10,147 bases of DNA from Pseudomonadota bacterium (GCA_026710525.1 JAPOQT010000133.1:1-10147), one strand, 5' to 3'; positions 1 through 6,664 are shown, counted from the first letter of the stretch. Notes: generated by a model not told the origin, from the letters alone. Made by a program: numbers and translations.

Positions 1-57
1 AAAATAATGTCAAACATATGCAAACAAACACAACAGTATTTTATTCGATAGGGATTT

Positions 58-106
58 GTTAGTTACAAGATTATTGTGAAATACTTGTATAATCAGTTAG
101 TTACAA
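58..106. repeat. Two 11-bp direct repeats (GTTAGTTACAA) flanking a promoter
   Basis: GTTAGTTACAA occurs exactly at 58-68 and again at 96-106, 38 bases apart start to start. The first copy covers the region where a -35 element would lie and the second begins 3 bases after a TATAAT box. That placement is typical of a regulator binding a pair of half-sites around a promoter, but this role is inferred from geometry only. Confidence 0.6.
63..93 (+). promoter_or_regulatory. Candidate sigma70-type promoter for the AAA-ATPase-like remnant
   Basis: A perfect TATAAT is seen at 88-93, directly preceded by TG. The best -35 match is TTACAA at 63-68, with a 19-base spacer, which is longer than the usual 17. 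The -35 lies inside the first GTTAGTTACAA repeat. A transcript starting near 100 would have a leader of roughly 90 bases before the ATG at 187. The -10 is convincing, the -35 is not. Confidence 0.45.
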
Positions 107-186
107 CTCGTAATTCAAAGTGAAGCAACAACAAAACAAAACGATCTAAACACTAAGTGCGCTTTCCCTTCGAGGAGGGTTGCTGC

Positions 187-583
187 ATGGTAACTTTTTA
201 TGACCTGTGATAACCTACTCATAGGAAATGTAGCTAAAATCAGATATGCTAGTAAGGTAGCTGATTGTCTATCACGTAGGCAAACAACTTTAAAAGAACT
301 GAGGAATGGCAGCTACTATTGTATTGATAAAACACACCTGATTCATAACCTCCTTAAATCAGGTAGTCGTTATTACTTTCTCTCTCACCATCGACGCTTT
401 GGTAAGCCTTCTGGTGAGCACACGCCAGCACTTATTTGCAGACTTATCATTAACAGTAACGAGGACTCGTCGACACAATATCCCGTGATACGAATGAGTT
501 TTGGTGGTGGCAAACCAGTTCATCTTATGATTCTTGTTCTTGATGAGGAAAACTGGGTCTCCTGGACTACCAGCATGAGCTGA
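187..583 (+). pseudogene. Decayed AAA-ATPase-like (DUF1703 / PF09820-type) gene remnant
   Basis: A strong Shine-Dalgarno (GAGGAGGG, 172-179) precedes an ATG at 187, but that frame reads only MVTFYDL before a stop. The recognisable protein lies in another frame, opening at an ATG at 200, so a frameshift near 190-205 is likely. In that 127-residue frame, residues 29-69 (LKELRNGSYYCIDKTHLI, then SRYYFLSHHRRFGK) match the N-terminus of AAA-ATPase-like proteins as I recall them: a K-LR-G-YY-DKT segment followed by a P-loop region usually reading RPRRFGKS. Here that reads HHRRFGKP, so the P-loop is degraded. YPVIRMSFGGG (residues 94-104) matches the family's next conserved strand but follows too soon, suggesting an internal deletion. 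The frame then ends, whereas intact members run to about 500 residues and carry a C-terminal PD-(D/E)XK domain. The original function is uncertain; such genes are often expanded in host-associated bacteria. Confidence 0.7.
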
Positions 584-615
584 TGTAACTTACTAACTGT
601 TTTGTGGATATAAAT

Positions 616-656
616 ACTCTTAAAAATGAGGAATAAGACTAACCTCATTCTTGAGT
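616..656. repeat. Inverted repeat / interrupted hairpin
   Basis: AATGAGG (625-631) and CCTCATT (643-649) pair perfectly around an 11-base loop. ACTC (616-619) and GAGT (653-656) extend the structure across a small internal bulge. Read on the minus strand, the central stem is followed by five T residues (complement of 622-626), so it could act as a weak terminator in that direction. On the plus strand there is no T-run. No minus-strand gene is seen, so its role is unknown. Confidence 0.45.
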
Positions 657-845
657 AAATATCCTTGCCTTAACAAAAAATTTTCACCAGAGCTTTAGTG
701 GTCATAAACCATAAATATCAACTCGTTGACATGTTCTATGTTAATCAGCAGTCACCCACCCTTGCTTTACTTACTTTAATAGGTAGAATGTCATAGGACA
801 TGGTCCACTTTTGCTATCAAGAACTCCTATTTGCACCATAAAGTC

Positions 846-873
846 TTGAATTAACCAAAAAATCAGGTATAAT
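846..873 (+). promoter_or_regulatory. Sigma70-type promoter for the TolC-family gene
   Basis: TTGAAT (846-851, four of six matches to TTGACA) and a perfect TATAAT (868-873) are separated by 16 bases. Transcription would start near 880, giving a leader of roughly 55 bases before the ATG at 934. No operator-like symmetry is obvious around it. Confidence 0.65.
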
Positions 874-933
874 CATATGCCAAGCTTTTAGAAAAGGCTC
901 ACTTTCCGAAAAAATTTACCATATCTTTAGATT

Positions 934-2565
934 ATGATTTCACCTAACCCAAATAAATTTCATTATTATCACGCCAAAATTTCCGTGGTTAGGCTAGGCG
1001 TCTTCTGGCCTTGCCTATTTCTACTCACTACCATACTAACTCACCAAAATATTTTGGCACAATCGGAGGTGGCGTCAAAACAAATATCTGATTATAAGAT
1101 CGTTCTGTCCCTAGATGAACTCACAACTTTTTTTCACCAAAAAAAATTGCTGGAACTCAATAACCTCGATTTAAGTCGTATTAGTCTAGAAGACTTTACC
1201 CGCCTTGCTTTACGCTATGGCACAAGATCGAAAATTCTTAATAGCCAACTCCTCATAGCCCGTAACACTCAACTGAGAGCCAAAGCTATTTTTAATCCTA
1301 CGGTATCTGCGGATATCACTTTTAACGATATTCACCCCGATGGCTTCCCCCAACCAAAACCTGATTCCACCCAATCTTTAGAGCTAAAATCTCAAGTTAC
1401 CCAAAATTTTACCTATGGCACCCAAGTTAGCGCTTTTGTCCAAGGAGGAGCTCAGGACGCCCTCCAACAAAGCACGCGTGACGCCGAGCCTGTTTTTTCT
1501 TCTGCGGTTGGATTTAGGGTGTCCCAAAGTCTGACACAAAATTTTTTAGGTAGCTCATGGCAAACCCAACAAAATATAGCTAAAAACGAAGCCTTTCAAG
1601 CTGAAGAAGAGCTTATTGCTCGAGCCAATGATTTAATTAAAGCTATTACCCAAATGTTTTTTCAGTTGAAGAGCCAGCAACTTACTTACCAGTCTCTCGT
1701 TGATCAAAGAAAAAAGAACCTAGAGATTTTTTCTTCAGCTAAGCTGTTCTTTAAACGAGGTAATGTTGATCAATCAGATATTTTGAATATTGAAGCTCGT
1801 TACCTAGGCTCAGTCGCTAGAGAGCAAGAGGCTCTTACTTCTTTGCAAAACAACTGGTATTCAGCACTGGATTCCCTAGGGTTATCAGTAAAACAATTCC
1901 CAACCGTGACGATCGAAACGGCTAATTTGTCATATCAAGAACTCATAAAATCTTCTTGGCAAGACTATTGTTCTCAAACACCTAAACTCGATCAGTTATC
2001 TGGTTATAAAGCTCTCGAGCAAAAATATCAAATGGCTAAATCTTCAAAATCATTGATTCAAGATCAGCAGAAGCCTGAGCTTAACGCTTTCTTGGCTTAC
2101 ACATTTAATAACAAAGAAGGCGGTAGTTTAGCTAATTCTCTTGGTAACTCTTTCCGTGGCAAAAATGGCGCATTAACCCTAGGGTTGTCATTTAAACTCA
2201 CTTTGGATGACCACAAGTGGCAAGCTAACTACTTAGACCAGACAACGCGTATGAGTATAGCAAAATTGGAAGCCGATACTTTTTCACAAACAAGACTGAT
2301 TGAGATTCAAAATGTTTGCCGCAATCTTAACCATCTTACTAGCCGTAAACAAACCCTGCAAACCATCTATCAAAAACAACAAGCTCGTGCTACTGTTGCC
2401 CGTCAACGCTTTAATATTGGTCGTGAAGACTTCTTCACAGCAACCCAAGGCGAACTTGCTGCTATTACCGCAAAATCTCAGTATGAAGCCTTAAACTTCG
2501 TCATAGAACAAGAAATCAGAAATCTCCTGCTGCTTCACGACAAATTAGTTGAAATTAAACGGTGA
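934..2565 (+). CDS. TolC-family outer-membrane efflux / export channel
   Basis: The 543-residue product looks like an outer-membrane efflux protein (OEP family): trimeric beta-barrel channels with a long alpha-helical periplasmic tunnel that work with an inner-membrane pump and an adaptor. A long N-region with K8, K15 and R20 leads to a hydrophobic segment (about 21-38) and a likely signal-peptidase site near ILA-QS (42/43). Two OEP repeats are visible: helix 83-118, strands 120-200 and long helices 205-318; then helix 345-380, strands 383-425 and helices 428-540. Typical features are FNPTVSADITF (120-130), RGNVDQSDILNIEARYL (275-291), KPELNAFLAYTFN (380-392) and RFNIGREDFFTATQGEL (492-508). 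Length is normal for the family (about 450-550). The ATG has no clear Shine-Dalgarno and no better-placed start was found. No RND, ABC or adaptor gene lies nearby, so the substrate cannot be inferred. It has its own promoter. Confidence 0.88.
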   Translation: MISPNPNKFHYYHAKISVVRLGVFWPCLFLLTTILTHQNILAQSEVASKQISDYKIVLSLDELTTFFHQKKLLELNNLDLSRISLEDFTRLALRYGTRSKILNSQLLIARNTQLRAKAIFNPTVSADITFNDIHPDGFPQPKPDSTQSLELKSQVTQNFTYGTQVSAFVQGGAQDALQQSTRDAEPVFSSAVGFRVSQSLTQNFLGSSWQTQQNIAKNEAFQAEEELIARANDLIKAITQMFFQLKSQQLTYQSLVDQRKKNLEIFSSAKLFFKRGNVDQSDILNIEARYLGSVAREQEALTSLQNNWYSALDSLGLSVKQFPTVTIETANLSYQELIKSSWQDYCSQTPKLDQLSGYKALEQKYQMAKSSKSLIQDQQKPELNAFLAYTFNNKEGGSLANSLGNSFRGKNGALTLGLSFKLTLDDHKWQANYLDQTTRMSIAKLEADTFSQTRLIEIQNVCRNLNHLTSRKQTLQTIYQKQQARATVARQRFNIGREDFFTATQGELAAITAKSQYEALNFVIEQEIRNLLLLHDKLVEIKR

Positions 2566-2654
2566 TAGGCGTCTTTCTTTGTGGTATCACAATAGGTGTT
2601 TAGGGGTGCGTTACCCATGACCTAACTATTAAAAGTAAAAAATTGGTGAATCGA

Positions 2655-2684
2655 TTGACATCACTATTAGCTGTGATGTAGAAT
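2655..2684 (+). promoter_or_regulatory. Strong sigma70-type promoter of ftsZ with operator-like dyad in the spacer
   Basis: A perfect -35 TTGACA (2655-2660) and TAGAAT (2679-2684, five of six matches to TATAAT) are 18 bases apart. The inverted repeat ACATCAC (2658-2664) / GTGATGT (2673-2679), separated by 8 bases, fills the spacer and overlaps the end of the -35 and the first base of the -10. A dimeric regulator bound there would compete with RNA polymerase, or remodel the spacer as MerR-type regulators do. Transcription would begin near 2691, leaving a leader of about 150 bases. Confidence 0.7.
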
Positions 2685-2809
2685 ATTTAGGATTCTTTGA
2701 AAGGATTAGGGAAATTCTATGACTATTTCTCATAATTCACTAAACTCTATCATGAGTCAGTATGTCATTTGGTGGCCCAGGGTCTGAAGTATTACAAGCA
2801 TCATAACAA

Positions 2810-2833
2810 AAGACGATCGTCTTGAGAGGAGAA
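2810..2833 (+). promoter_or_regulatory. 14-bp perfect palindrome abutting the ftsZ ribosome binding site
   Basis: AAGACGATCGTCTT (2810-2823) is perfectly self-complementary. It is followed directly by the Shine-Dalgarno-like GAGAGGAGAA (2824-2833), which is well spaced from the GTG at 2839. As RNA it would fold as a 5-bp stem with a GATC loop right before the ribosome binding site, and as DNA it could be a protein site. The strong Shine-Dalgarno is the reason for choosing the GTG start. Confidence 0.55.
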
Positions 2834-2838
2834 GCTCT

Positions 2839-5052
2839 GTGAATCAGTTAGATAAGTCAGTCAGTAATAGCTCTCAAAAGCAAACAAATCAAAGAAAAGT
2901 TCGAGTAGATGACAATATGTTTATTCACGCGGCTAAGATAGCTGAAAATGAGAGGGCGGCTAAGTCTCGTGCTAATCATAGTGGTCTTCATACTCAGTTG
3001 AGCAAAGAAAAAGAACCAGGAGCTCGTATCAAGGTCATAGGTGTTGGTGGCGGTGGCACCAATGCCATTAATACGATGATCTCTTCTGGGTTAGAAAGCG
3101 TCGATTTTGTCGCCGCTAATACCGACACTCAGTCACTTGGACACTCTCTTTCTCCCACCACAATTCAAGTGGGTAAAGAGCTGACCCAAGGCTTAGGCGC
3201 AGGTGCTGATCCTGATATTGGCCGCGATGCCACTTTGGAAGATCGCCATGAAATTATGGAGGCTCTGAGTGGCTCGGATATGGTGTTTGTTACGGCAGGA
3301 ATGGGTGGTGGCACCGGCACTGGTGGTGCTTCTGTGGTCGCACAAATTGCTCGAGAGCTAGGAGCACTCACCGTGGGTGTGGTAACCAAACCATTTACCT
3401 TTGAAGGAAGACGTCGTGCTAATCATGCTGAAATTGGTATCGAGCGCTTAAGAGAAGCTGTGGACACTTTAATTGTTATTCCTAACCAAAAGTTGTTACA
3501 AATGGCTACCCCTGATATGTCGTTATTAGATGCTTTTAAGCTTGCTGATAAGGTGCTTCTTGACGCAGTAAGAGGGATCTCAGATATTATTAATATTCCT
3601 GGCACGATTAATGTTGATTTTGCTGACGTTAAAACCATTATGTCGAAAATGGGGCGAGCACTCATGGGTATTGGTTATGCTGAAGGTGAAGAACGCGCTA
3701 TTAAAGCGGCCACCATGGCTATTTCATCCCCATTACTTGAAGATGTTGATATTGAGGGTGCTACTGGGGTGCTGATTAATATTACAGCCGCTCCTAGTGT
3801 GGGAATATTCGAATTAAATGAAGCATGTAGTGTCATTCATGAGTCAGCTCATGAAGAAGCGAATATTATCATGGGCACTGTTATTGATGACGAGATGAAG
3901 GATGGTATACGAGTGACTGTGATTGCCACAGGATTTTCCATCGAAAAAGAGCATGACGCGCAAAGAGATAACTCCCTTTTTGCCCCTCCTAGCAAGAAGA
4001 TTTTAACCAATATTAGCCAGGAAATGAATACTTTTGGTGGCCGATATGCATCAACTTCTTCGCGATCTCGAATAACTCCTATGCGCAAAAACACTCAAAC
4101 TGAGCCATCTCCATCTTCTCAGCAAAACCCTCATCAAATGACAGCTGCTCCTAACAATCAGTCATCATTAGAGCCTCAGGCTAATTATCCCGAGGCTTAT
4201 CATGAAAATAAAACACAAGGGAACCCTCCGACGAGCCCAGAGCCTGCCACTCACAGAGAAGCTGGAGCCACCCAAGAACAGCCCGCCGTAAATTTTAAAG
4301 AGCCATCGAGCCCTGCTGCTTATCGTACCAACCAGGACAGTGTGTTGGGGTCATCAAATCAGGCTCAGGTCAATCAGGTGAAGACACCTGGGGCGCCAAC
4401 CCCGCAACAACCAAGGGGTGCTACTCACCCTGGTAGACCTCATATAACACCATGGGTGACAAAACCGCCGGTAAAAACGACTACACCCCCACAAAAAACC
4501 CAAGAAAACGCCTCGTTTGCCTATTCGAAAACTCCTAGTACTCAAACAAATCAAGGCGATCAAGGTAGTGGTACTGCTGAAATGAACCCACAAGGTCATC
4601 ATGTGAATGCTTTAGGGGCTAGTAGGTTAGAACCAGGCGACAAGCTGAAAACCGTGGCAGCCCCTACTCGAGAGAACTCAGCCGAAAACAAAATCGGAGC
4701 ACCAGTAAATTCAGCAAATCATGATGTGCCAACGTTGAATATGGGAACTCCTCAAAATCCTGAGCCAGCTTCTACTTATACTGCCTCAAATCATAGTCAT
4801 GAGGACCTTTCGGCTGAGGAAAAGCCACTAGCCCATCCCGTAGCCTTAAATGAGGTCGAAAACATCACTACCGAAATAGAAAACTCCATTGATAATGTGA
4901 TGATGATGGCCTCAGGTGATACAGCAAAAAATACTCGACATCATCGTAATGAATCAGTTGATTTAGAAGTGCCCACCTTCCTCAGAGGGCATTACAGTAC
5001 GCCCCATCAAAAACCTGATGAGAAAAGTCGTCGCGACCGCGACTCAAAATAG
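2839..5052 (+). CDS. ftsZ: Cell division protein FtsZ with long N-terminal extension and very long C-terminal linker
   Basis: FtsZ is the tubulin-like GTPase that polymerises into the Z ring at the division site. The core spans about residues 63-370. The nucleotide loop begins at RIKVIGVGGGGTNAI (63-77). The tubulin signature GGGTGTGGAS is at 156-165, where most FtsZ read GAAP at the end. E189 and R193 match the nucleotide contacts of the FEGxxR segment. The synergy (T7) loop NVDFADV (258-264) keeps both catalytic aspartates, D260 and D263. A 62-residue charged N-terminal extension precedes the core. After it comes a low-complexity linker (about 371-707) rich in P, Q, N, S, T, A and E, with one likely helix at 671-691. 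The conserved C-terminal peptide DLEVPTFLRG (708-717) would bind FtsA or ZipA-like tethers, and a basic 20-residue tail ends the protein. At 737 residues it is nearly twice the usual length (about 380-400). The start is GTG with a strong Shine-Dalgarno. No ftsA, ftsQ or mur gene adjoins it, and it has its own promoter. Confidence 0.97.
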   Translation: MNQLDKSVSNSSQKQTNQRKVRVDDNMFIHAAKIAENERAAKSRANHSGLHTQLSKEKEPGARIKVIGVGGGGTNAINTMISSGLESVDFVAANTDTQSLGHSLSPTTIQVGKELTQGLGAGADPDIGRDATLEDRHEIMEALSGSDMVFVTAGMGGGTGTGGASVVAQIARELGALTVGVVTKPFTFEGRRRANHAEIGIERLREAVDTLIVIPNQKLLQMATPDMSLLDAFKLADKVLLDAVRGISDIINIPGTINVDFADVKTIMSKMGRALMGIGYAEGEERAIKAATMAISSPLLEDVDIEGATGVLINITAAPSVGIFELNEACSVIHESAHEEANIIMGTVIDDEMKDGIRVTVIATGFSIEKEHDAQRDNSLFAPPSKKILTNISQEMNTFGGRYASTSSRSRITPMRKNTQTEPSPSSQQNPHQMTAAPNNQSSLEPQANYPEAYHENKTQGNPPTSPEPATHREAGATQEQPAVNFKEPSSPAAYRTNQDSVLGSSNQAQVNQVKTPGAPTPQQPRGATHPGRPHITPWVTKPPVKTTTPPQKTQENASFAYSKTPSTQTNQGDQGSGTAEMNPQGHHVNALGASRLEPGDKLKTVAAPTRENSAENKIGAPVNSANHDVPTLNMGTPQNPEPASTYTASNHSHEDLSAEEKPLAHPVALNEVENITTEIENSIDNVMMMASGDTAKNTRHHRNESVDLEVPTFLRGHYSTPHQKPDEKSRRDRDSK

Positions 5053-5053
5053 A

Positions 5054-5137
5054 GGCCACCGTCTCACACAGGCAGCTCGTGACTTACTTCATAGCCAAAA
5101 GCCGCGAGCTTGCTTCCTGGTCAATCACAAGGTGGCT
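5054..5137 (+). other. Nested inverted repeats downstream of ftsZ
   Basis: Beginning one base after the ftsZ stop, GCCACC (5055-5060) pairs with GGTGGC (5131-5136), extended by a G-T pair. Nested inside, AGCTCG (5074-5079) pairs with CGAGCT (5105-5110), extendable inward by T-G and G-C pairs. As RNA this would be a two-stem fold of about 84 bases. There is no T-run after it, so it is not a standard intrinsic terminator. It could be a Rho-related or RNA-stability structure, or an uncharacterised element; the pairing could also be chance. Confidence 0.4.
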
Positions 5138-5291
5138 GTTGGCAAACCCTATAGTTTCATGGGTAAATAAGCACCACTAAAAATATAAACTAAACCATAT
5201 GGCAGTAACGGTCGAAACATGGACGAGATTTTTTCGCCGATCTAAAGTTAAAACAAACAATTCAACTAGCAGCATTAATGAAGGACTGTCC

Positions 5292-6581
5292 ATGATTCTG
5301 ATTGCCAAGTATCCCTCATATCTTTGTTTTGTTACCCTCCTACTCACTGGCTTTATCACCAGTTGCGCCAGTTTCACAGGCTTCCGAAATCAGCTTGGAA
5401 ATAAAAAACTATCAACAGCTAAGCAGACCAGGCATATGGCTAAAGGACCAGAGGTTGTTGAATCATCATCTCACCCTAAGACACCGTCAAAAAACACTCT
5501 CGCTGATGATAGCCTCCCGGTCACCGAAGTTTTTACCGAAAATGATACCAGCCTCAGTGGCTCTCCCACCGAAAGCGATTTAAATTCTCTATGGCAACGT
5601 TTACTTCGTTACGCCCAGAACGTGACCAGCACAGGACAGCTCTTTCAAGCAAATCTTTCGGATGGTGACGAAGAAATTATTGACCACCTCATATCCATTG
5701 ATCCTCTCCAAAGAAAAGCGAAGGAACAGGCTATTTTATTTCTCGCTTTAATGGAACATTCTGTAGTCGAATATAACTATCAAACAAAATCCCAACAAGA
5801 AAAAGAAGAACTAGAAGCATTAGCTAAGGAAGATGAGGATGACCACTCATCTGAGGAAATCGTCATCGAGGGCAAAGAAGTCCTGCCGCTGCTCATGAAA
5901 GAATATCGTATTAAGCTTGGTAACGAATTACAAAATAATTCGTTACTACAACACCCCACGATTTTTCATATGGTATTTTTGACCTTGCATCACGTTGAAG
6001 CTCCCCAAACCTTTATCTCGTCTTTTGTCAACCATCATAAGGCGAAAGCGGAAGCCTGGTCAGCATACTATGCCACCATTCTGAAGTTTGAAGGTGCTGA
6101 TGATATCACTCAAGAGGACCAAAGTAGTGAGGCTTACACATCAGTGACTGAATCTATCAATCAATTAAATGATACCGATAGTCGTGATACGAACTTCACC
6201 AGTGGTGAGTTTGCTGAAAGTGACCGTTTACTCAGCGAAGCAAAACGACTTCATAGCCGTAAATTATTTCCTGAAGCCCTACGCACCCTAGCAGAAATAC
6301 CAAAACGTTCTCCCCACTACGATCAAGCACAAAAACTCACCCTCGTCTTCTCAGATGATGCTGTTAACCATTTAAGAAAAAAAGCCTCTGAACTTTATCA
6401 AGCTCATCTTAATGTGAATTCACTAGAAAAGAAAATCGATTACCTTGATCAAAGTGAAGAAAAACTATTAAGAGCTTTGAATACCTATCCTACCTCGATC
6501 AAATGGGAAGGTAAGCTAAGAAAAAATCTTACTGCTGTCCAAAATCGTAGGGAAAAATTACGTACCCAAATCGACAAGTAA
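5292..6581 (+). CDS. Predicted lipoprotein with TPR-like C-terminal helices
   Basis: I do not recognise the family. The frame is open from an ATG at 5199, but the internal ATG at 5292 is preferred: it has a good Shine-Dalgarno (GAAGGA, 5280-5285, six bases away) and places a lipoprotein signal peptide at the N-terminus, while the upstream ATG has none. In the resulting 429-residue protein K6 is followed by a hydrophobic stretch (10-22) and lipobox ITSC, so C25 would be lipidated. Residues 30-95 are polar and probably disordered. A helical region (95-165) leads to an acidic stretch (168-192, KEELEALAKEDEDDHSSEE), more helices follow (195-265), and 306-402 resembles tetratricopeptide helices (LLSEAKRLHSRKLFPEALRTL, then SPHYDQAQKL). 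The last 25 residues are basic. It lies 239 bases after ftsZ, with only a weak TATAAA (5184-5189) as promoter candidate, so co-transcription with ftsZ is possible. A scaffold or envelope-assembly role would fit but is inference. Confidence 0.8.
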   Translation: MILIAKYPSYLCFVTLLLTGFITSCASFTGFRNQLGNKKLSTAKQTRHMAKGPEVVESSSHPKTPSKNTLADDSLPVTEVFTENDTSLSGSPTESDLNSLWQRLLRYAQNVTSTGQLFQANLSDGDEEIIDHLISIDPLQRKAKEQAILFLALMEHSVVEYNYQTKSQQEKEELEALAKEDEDDHSSEEIVIEGKEVLPLLMKEYRIKLGNELQNNSLLQHPTIFHMVFLTLHHVEAPQTFISSFVNHHKAKAEAWSAYYATILKFEGADDITQEDQSSEAYTSVTESINQLNDTDSRDTNFTSGEFAESDRLLSEAKRLHSRKLFPEALRTLAEIPKRSPHYDQAQKLTLVFSDDAVNHLRKKASELYQAHLNVNSLEKKIDYLDQSEEKLLRALNTYPTSIKWEGKLRKNLTAVQNRREKLRTQIDK

Positions 6582-6623
6582 ACTATGATTCATTCACCAT
6601 AAGACTGCTTACAAGTGACATAT

Positions 6624-6647
6624 TAATCATGACAGCTGTGATGATTA
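6624..6647. promoter_or_regulatory. 24-bp near-perfect palindrome, operator-like
   Basis: TAATCAT (6624-6630) and ATGATTA (6641-6647) are exact reverse complements, and the centre ACAGCTGT (6632-6639) is itself palindromic; only the G/G pair at 6631 and 6640 breaks the symmetry. It lies in the intergenic gap before the 808-residue exported-protein gene, about 20 bases upstream of a -10-like TATTAT (6667-6672). Its right half contains AGCTGTGATG (6634-6643), identical to 2669-2678 in the ftsZ promoter dyad. It is probably a binding site for a dimeric regulator. No T-run follows, so a terminator is unlikely. Confidence 0.55.
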
Positions 6648-6664
6648 GGTAAGATAAGTTATGG

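Larger units (their letters stand above)
584..933. other. Gene-free stretch between the pseudogene and the TolC-family gene
   Basis: No coding frame on either strand here looks protein-like, and I see no further match to the AAA-ATPase-like family, so the 3' part of that gene seems lost. The stretch holds an inverted repeat at 616-656 and the promoter of the next gene at 846-873. A consensus TTGACA at 726-731 has no suitable -10 partner. The remainder shows nothing I can identify. Confidence 0.6.

Noticed and set aside
726..731. Consensus TTGACA in the gene-free stretch
   Set aside because: No -10-like hexamer at 15-20 bases downstream.
2600..2625. TTAGG / CCTAA with inner GGT / ACC pairing after the TolC-family gene
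   Set aside because: Short stems with a large asymmetric bulge and no T-run; not convincing as a terminator.
2719..2787. 22-codon frame (MTISHNSLNSIMSQYVIWWPRV) in the ftsZ leader, after an AGGG
   Set aside because: Weak ribosome binding site and no coding signal beyond its short length; a leader peptide cannot be excluded but is not supported.
3165..4602. Several minus-strand frames of 70-80 codons inside ftsZ
   Set aside because: They lie opposite a conserved gene, have no ribosome binding sites and are shadow frames.
5199..5291. Upstream ATG giving a 460-residue version of the lipoprotein
   Set aside because: No Shine-Dalgarno, and the extra 31 residues would bury the lipoprotein signal peptide inside the protein.
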